Positions 59,933-64,000 of a stretch of 64,000 bases of DNA are shown here, one piece after another. Both the position numbers and the translations under genes were made by a program. Under the pieces are notes generated by a model. It worked only from the letters and a program-made list of their open reading frames with translations, ran no database searches and was not told the DNA's origin. Source of the stretch: Methylobacterium sp. FF17 (GTDB lineage: Bacteria > Pseudomonadota > Alphaproteobacteria > Rhizobiales > Beijerinckiaceae); assembly GCF_025813715.1 (NCBI RefSeq), contig NZ_CP107532.1, forward strand, positions 1,178,001-1,242,000, in the 5' to 3' direction. The first letter of the stretch is position 1; each line of letters opens with the position of its first letter.

Positions 59933-61456
59933 TCAGCGCGACGCGGGCGGCAGGGTGGCCGCTGCGGTCTGCGTGTTCGAGAGCGCGGACTTCATGCTCT
60001 GCATCAGCGCTTCCGTCGAGGGCGCGAAGGTGTCGAGCACGGGGGCCGGGTGGACGCCATAATAGATCGTCAGGGCGACCAAGGGCGCGATGATGATCTT
60101 CTCCCGCAGGTCGAGGTCGAGGATACCCTGCAGGTTGGGTTTCTCGAGCTTCCCGTAGATCACCCGTGCGTAGAGCCACAGCGCGTAGCCCGCCGACAGG
60201 ATGATGCCGAAGACCGAGAAGAACGCGACGGTGGGATTGGCCCGGAAAGCGCCCATCATGGCCAGGAACTCGCCGACGAAGCCGGAGGTGCCGGGGAGGC
60301 CCACGTTGGCCATGGTGAACACCATCATGGCAGCGGCGTAGAGGGGCATGCGCTTCACGAGGCCACCATAGGCCGCGATCTCGCGGGTGTGCATCCGGTC
60401 GTAGACCACACCGACGCAGACGAAGAGCGCCCCCGACACGATGCCGTGCGAGATCATCAGGAACAGCGCACCCTGAATGCCCTGCTCGTTCATCGTGAAC
60501 AGGCCCAGCGTCACGAAGCCCATATGCGCCACCGACGAGTAGGCGATGAGTTTCTTGATGTCGGTCTGCATCAGCGCGATCAGCGATGTGAAGATGATCG
60601 CGATGACCGAGAGGGCGAACACCATCGGGGCGAAGGCATGCGATGCGTCCGGGAACATCGGCAGCGAGATCCGGATGAAGCCGTAGCCGCCCATCTTCAG
60701 GAGGATGCCCGCCAGAATCACGGACCCGGCGGTGGGGGCCTCCACGTGTGCGTCGGGCAACCAGGTATGGACCGGCCACATCGGCATCTTCACCGCGAAG
60801 GAGGCGAAGAAGGCGAGCCAGAGCCAGGTCTGCATCCCCGTCGGGAAGCGGGTGTGCAGCAGGGTGGGAATGTCGGTTGTGCCGGCGTGCCAGTACATCG
60901 CCATGATGGCCAGCAGCATCAGCACCGAGCCGAGCAGCGTGTAGAGGAAGAACTTGAAGCTCGCGTAGATGCGCCGCTTACCGCCCCAGATGCCGATGAT
61001 GAGGAACATCGGGATCAGGCCGGCCTCGAAGAACAGGTAGAACAGCACCAGGTCGAGCGCACAGAATACACCGATCATCGTCGTCTCGAGGACGAGGAAC
61101 GCGACGAAGTACTCCTTCACCCGGGTGTTCACCGAGAGCCACGAGGCGCCGATGCAGAATGGCATCAGGAAGGTGGTCAGCAGGATCAGCGGCATTGAGA
61201 AGCCGTCGACGCCGAGCTTGAAACGGGTGGTTTCGCTCAACCACGCATGGGTCTCGACAAGCTGGAAACTGGCGGTGGTCGCATCGTAGCGGCCCCAGGC
61301 CACCAGCGAGAGCAGGAACGTCGCGATGGTGGTGGCAAGCGCAGCCCAGCGAGCATTGCGCTTCGAGGCCTCGCTCTCCTCACCCAGGGTGAGAATGAAG
61401 GCCGCGCCGCAAAGCGGCACGATGAGGAGACCGGAAAGGATGCCGAGGCCGAACAT
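59933..61456 (-). CDS. nuoM: NADH-quinone oxidoreductase subunit M
   Basis: Antiporter-like proton-pumping subunit of complex I. The 507-residue protein has LYFFFEAGL-like [40 protein letters not shown] with the proton-path histidine/lysine region, and [20 protein letters not shown]. Located between nuoL and nuoN. Confidence 0.95.
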   Translation of the reverse strand: MFGLGILSGLLIVPLCGAAFILTLGEESEASKRNARWAALATTIATFLLSLVAWGRYDATTASFQLVETHAWLSETTRFKLGVDGFSMPLILLTTFLMPFCIGASWLSVNTRVKEYFVAFLVLETTMIGVFCALDLVLFYLFFEAGLIPMFLIIGIWGGKRRIYASFKFFLYTLLGSVLMLLAIMAMYWHAGTTDIPTLLHTRFPTGMQTWLWLAFFASFAVKMPMWPVHTWLPDAHVEAPTAGSVILAGILLKMGGYGFIRISLPMFPDASHAFAPMVFALSVIAIIFTSLIALMQTDIKKLIAYSSVAHMGFVTLGLFTMNEQGIQGALFLMISHGIVSGALFVCVGVVYDRMHTREIAAYGGLVKRMPLYAAAMMVFTMANVGLPGTSGFVGEFLAMMGAFRANPTVAFFSVFGIILSAGYALWLYARVIYGKLEKPNLQGILDLDLREKIIIAPLVALTIYYGVHPAPVLDTFAPSTEALMQSMKSALSNTQTAAATLPPASR

Positions 61457-61487
61457 TAGCGGGCGCTCCGAGACGTGACAGCGGCCA

Positions 61488-63581
61488 TCAATGGGCGACC
61501 TTGGGCAAGCCGGTCAGCATGTACCAGCTGATGAGGGCAGCGACGCCGACGAGCATGACGAAGGCGTAGTGATAGACGTACCCGGTTTGGAAGCGGACCA
61601 CGCCGCGGGTCACGTCGAGGACGCGGGTGGCGATGCCGTCCGGGCCCATGCCGTCGATGACGCGACCGTCGGCCTCCTTCCAGAGGAACTTACCGAAATC
61701 CTTGGCCGGCCGGACGAAGATCCGATCGTAGAGTTCGTCGAAGTACCACTTGTTGAGGAGGAAGCGGTATAGGCTCGGCTGCTGAGCCGCGAGCTGTCCC
61801 GGAAGCTCGGGCCGGCGGATGTACATCCAGTAGGCCAGAACGAAGCCGATCAGCATCATGATGAAGGGTGAATAGGCCACCAGCGCCGGCACCGAATGGA
61901 TGTCGTGCATGATGTGGTTGTCGGGGGCGTGCCCGAGGGAATGCCCCCAGAACGTGTCCATGCCCTCGCCGATGAAGCGGTTCTTGAAGATCAGGCCGGC
62001 GAAGAGTGCGCCGAAGGCCAGGATCGCGAGCGGAATCGTCATCACCAGCGGGCTCTCATGCGGTGTGTGCGCATGGTCGTGGTGCTCGATGGCACTGTGC
62101 GAGGCGGGCTCCACGTCGTGGCCCTTATCGTCGTGGGCGACGCCCTCGTGATGCCCGGGTGCGCCATCGGCCTGGGCCGAGGCGCCGGCATGGGCCACCG
62201 CGTGATGGTCGTCGTGGTGGGCACCGTGACCTGCCCAGCGGGCCGGTCCCTCGAAGGTCATGAAGAACAGGCGCCAGGAATAGAACGAGGTCATCAGCGC
62301 GGCGACGACGGTGCACAGGAAGGCGAGCGTGTGGCCCGGCCGCGTGGAGGCATAGGCCGCCTCGATGATCGCGTCCTTCGAGTAGTAGCCGGCCGTGAAC
62401 GGGAAGCCGATCAGCGCCAGCGTGCCGATGGTCATCATCGCCGAGGTGAAGGGGATGTAGCGGCGAAGATTGCCCATATTCCGCATGTCCTGCTCGTGGT
62501 GCATCGCGTGGATGACCGAGCCGGCCCCGAGGAACAGCAGCGCCTTGAAGAAGGCATGGGTGAAGAGGTGGAACACGGCCGCCGAGTAGGCGCCGACGCC
62601 GAGGGCCACGAACATGTAGCCGAGCTGCGAGCAGGTCGAGTACGCGATCACGCGCTTGATGTCGTTCTGCACGAGGCCGATCGTGGCGGCGAAGAAGGCG
62701 GTGATGCCGCCGATGACCGTCACCACGATGAGAGCGTTCGGCGCGAGTTCGAAGATCGGCGAAAGGCGCGCCACCATGAACACGCCGGCCGTCACCATGG
62801 TGGCGGCATGGATGAGGGCGGAGACGGGGGTCGGCCCCTCCATGGCATCGGGTAGCCAGGTGTGGAGCAGGAACTGAGCCGACTTGCCCATGGCGCCCAT
62901 GAACAGGAGCAAGCAAGCGAGCGTCCAGGCGCTCCAGTCGTAGCCAAGGAAGTGGAAGGTCAGATCCTTGATTTCGGGCGCCCGGGCAAAGATGCCGTCG
63001 AAGGCGACCGAGCCGGTCAGCACGAACACGAGGAAGATGCCGAGGGAGAACCCGAAGTCGCCGACGCGGTTGACAATGAAGGCCTTCATGGCGGCCGCGT
63101 TGGCCGAGGGCTTCTCGTACCAGAACCCGATCAGCAGGTAGGAGGCGAGACCGACGCCTTCCCAGCCAAAGAACATCTGCACGAGGTTGTCGGACGTCAC
63201 CAGCATCAGCATGGCGAAGGTGAAGAGCGACAGGTAGGCGAAAAAACGCGGCCGATGCGGATCTTCCGCCATGTAGCCGATGGAGTAGAGGTGCACGAGG
63301 GTCGAGACCGAGGTCACGACCACCAGCATGATCACCGTCAGGGTGTCGACCCGAAAGGCCCAGTCGACCACGAGGTCGCCGGCGGTGAACCAGGTCGCCA
63401 CCTGGACCCGTGTGGCATGGTCGGAGCCCGGCACCTCGAAGAAAGCGCCCCAGGACAGCAGCGCCGAGAACGCGAGCAGGCCGGTGGTGATGCCCTCGCT
63501 GAGCTTCGGGCCGAGTTGGCGGCCGAACAGGCCGGCGAGCAGCGCACCGACGAGCGGGAGGAAGACGATCGCGTGATACAT
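61488..63581 (-). CDS. nuoL: NADH-quinone oxidoreductase subunit L
   Basis: The largest antiporter-like subunit, with the long lateral helix. With ATG 63581 ([20 protein letters not shown]) it has 697 residues. Motifs: [40 protein letters not shown] and [21 protein letters not shown] histidine-rich loop at about 465-525 ([14 protein letters not shown] and more) is unusual and may bind metal; such loops are seen in NuoL of relatives. The frame upstream of 63581 is not homologous. Confidence 0.95.
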   Translation of the reverse strand: MYHAIVFLPLVGALLAGLFGRQLGPKLSEGITTGLLAFSALLSWGAFFEVPGSDHATRVQVATWFTAGDLVVDWAFRVDTLTVIMLVVVTSVSTLVHLYSIGYMAEDPHRPRFFAYLSLFTFAMLMLVTSDNLVQMFFGWEGVGLASYLLIGFWYEKPSANAAAMKAFIVNRVGDFGFSLGIFLVFVLTGSVAFDGIFARAPEIKDLTFHFLGYDWSAWTLACLLLFMGAMGKSAQFLLHTWLPDAMEGPTPVSALIHAATMVTAGVFMVARLSPIFELAPNALIVVTVIGGITAFFAATIGLVQNDIKRVIAYSTCSQLGYMFVALGVGAYSAAVFHLFTHAFFKALLFLGAGSVIHAMHHEQDMRNMGNLRRYIPFTSAMMTIGTLALIGFPFTAGYYSKDAIIEAAYASTRPGHTLAFLCTVVAALMTSFYSWRLFFMTFEGPARWAGHGAHHDDHHAVAHAGASAQADGAPGHHEGVAHDDKGHDVEPASHSAIEHHDHAHTPHESPLVMTIPLAILAFGALFAGLIFKNRFIGEGMDTFWGHSLGHAPDNHIMHDIHSVPALVAYSPFIMMLIGFVLAYWMYIRRPELPGQLAAQQPSLYRFLLNKWYFDELYDRIFVRPAKDFGKFLWKEADGRVIDGMGPDGIATRVLDVTRGVVRFQTGYVYHYAFVMLVGVAALISWYMLTGLPKVAH

Positions 63582-63725
63582 CGCTGGCTTGTCCGGCCTC
63601 CTGGGGCGCCCGGACCCGCGCATCGCGCGTGAGCCGGATCAGTGCCCTGTGGGGTTCGTGTCACCGCCACGGCGGCGCGAGGGCCGCGCCGCCGGGCGTC
63701 AGATCGAATGTCGCGTCGGTCGCGC

Positions 63726-64000
63726 TCAGCCCTTCATCATGCTCACGTCCTCCACCGCGATGGAGCCGCGGTTTCGGAAGAACACGACCAGGATGGCGAG
63801 GCCGATGGCCGCCTCCGCCGCCGCAACCGTCAGGACGAACAGGGCGAAGACCTGTCCGGTGATGTCGTTGAGGTGCGTGGAGAAGGCGACCAGGTTGATG
63901 TTCACCGCGAGCAGGATGAGCTCGACGGACATCAGGATGACGATGACGTTCTTGCGGTTGATGAAGATGCCGAGGACGCCCAGCGTGAAGAGGATCGCGG
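63726..64000 (-). CDS. nuoK: NADH-quinone oxidoreductase subunit K, N-terminus cut by window edge
   Basis: The frame runs from the right edge ([20 protein letters not shown]) to TGA at 63726. Visible are the conserved [20 protein letters not shown] helix, [20 protein letters not shown], and the tail VEDVSMMKG. NuoK is normally about 102 residues, so about ten residues are missing. It contributes key glutamates for proton transfer. The gap to nuoL is 144 bp. Confidence 0.95.
   Translation of the reverse strand, partial: AILFTLGVLGIFINRKNVIVILMSVELILLAVNINLVAFSTHLNDITGQVFALFVLTVAAAEAAIGLAILVVFFRNRGSIAVEDVSMMKG

Overview
The window is a GC-rich alphaproteobacterial chromosome segment. Its gene content and order suggest Hyphomicrobiales, most likely Methylobacterium or Methylorubrum. 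Pointers are an aerobic cob cluster with cobalt transporters CbtA/CbtB, the order nuoKLMN-birA-rnj-mce-DUF1467-proS-lolCD, a DUF6894 protein, BcsS, an HWE-family hybrid kinase and XdhC/MocA genes. The assignment is inference from families; no marker RNA gene lies in the window.

Region 1 (1-16.6 kb) is cobalamin biosynthesis. On the minus strand cobP and cobO overlap, followed by a secreted chorismate-lyase-like protein cut by the left edge. On the plus strand a cobalamin riboswitch (about 1818-1992) leads cbtB, cbtA, a DUF1636 gene, cobW, cobN, cobG, cobH, cobI and cobJ. cobK is inverted, then cobL, cobE, cobM and cobB follow. Most junctions are ATGA, GTGA or TTGA overlaps. Together they take up cobalt, build the corrin ring, insert cobalt and adenosylate the product. 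cobN carries one copy and cobG three tandem copies of a palindromic repeat, read in frame.

Region 2 (16.6-25.8 kb) holds a 250-bp-period tandem array, an XRE regulator, a HmuQ-like monooxygenase, a polyprenyl-phosphate sugar transferase, a hybrid HWE kinase, an extragenic array of the same repeat found in cobG, and a less GC-rich patch with a DUF6894 gene and a lipocalin-like gene.

Region 3 (25.9-38.3 kb) holds Zur divergent from an AztAB-type zinc ABC transporter, ExoD, BcsS, a photolyase-like group (FeS-type photolyase, an SDR without its catalytic tyrosine, a formyltransferase-like protein, DUF2256), an overlapping molybdenum-cofactor group (split XdhC, MoeA-like, MocA), a periplasmic amino-acid-type binding protein and IF-1.

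Region 4 (38.6-64 kb) is mostly housekeeping: parC, recO, a ChaC-like gene, an RTX/VCBS gene split by an in-frame amber codon, dnaE, a glycosyltransferase, lolDC, proS, DUF1467, mce, rnj, birA and nuoN-nuoM-nuoL-nuoK (nuoK cut by the right edge).

The strongest candidates for new biology are a 34-residue single-helix protein upstream of dnaE whose promoter spacer holds a GTTC-N7-GTTC LexA box (a possible SidA-type division inhibitor), and the 63-codon repeat units inserted in frame in cobG and cobN.
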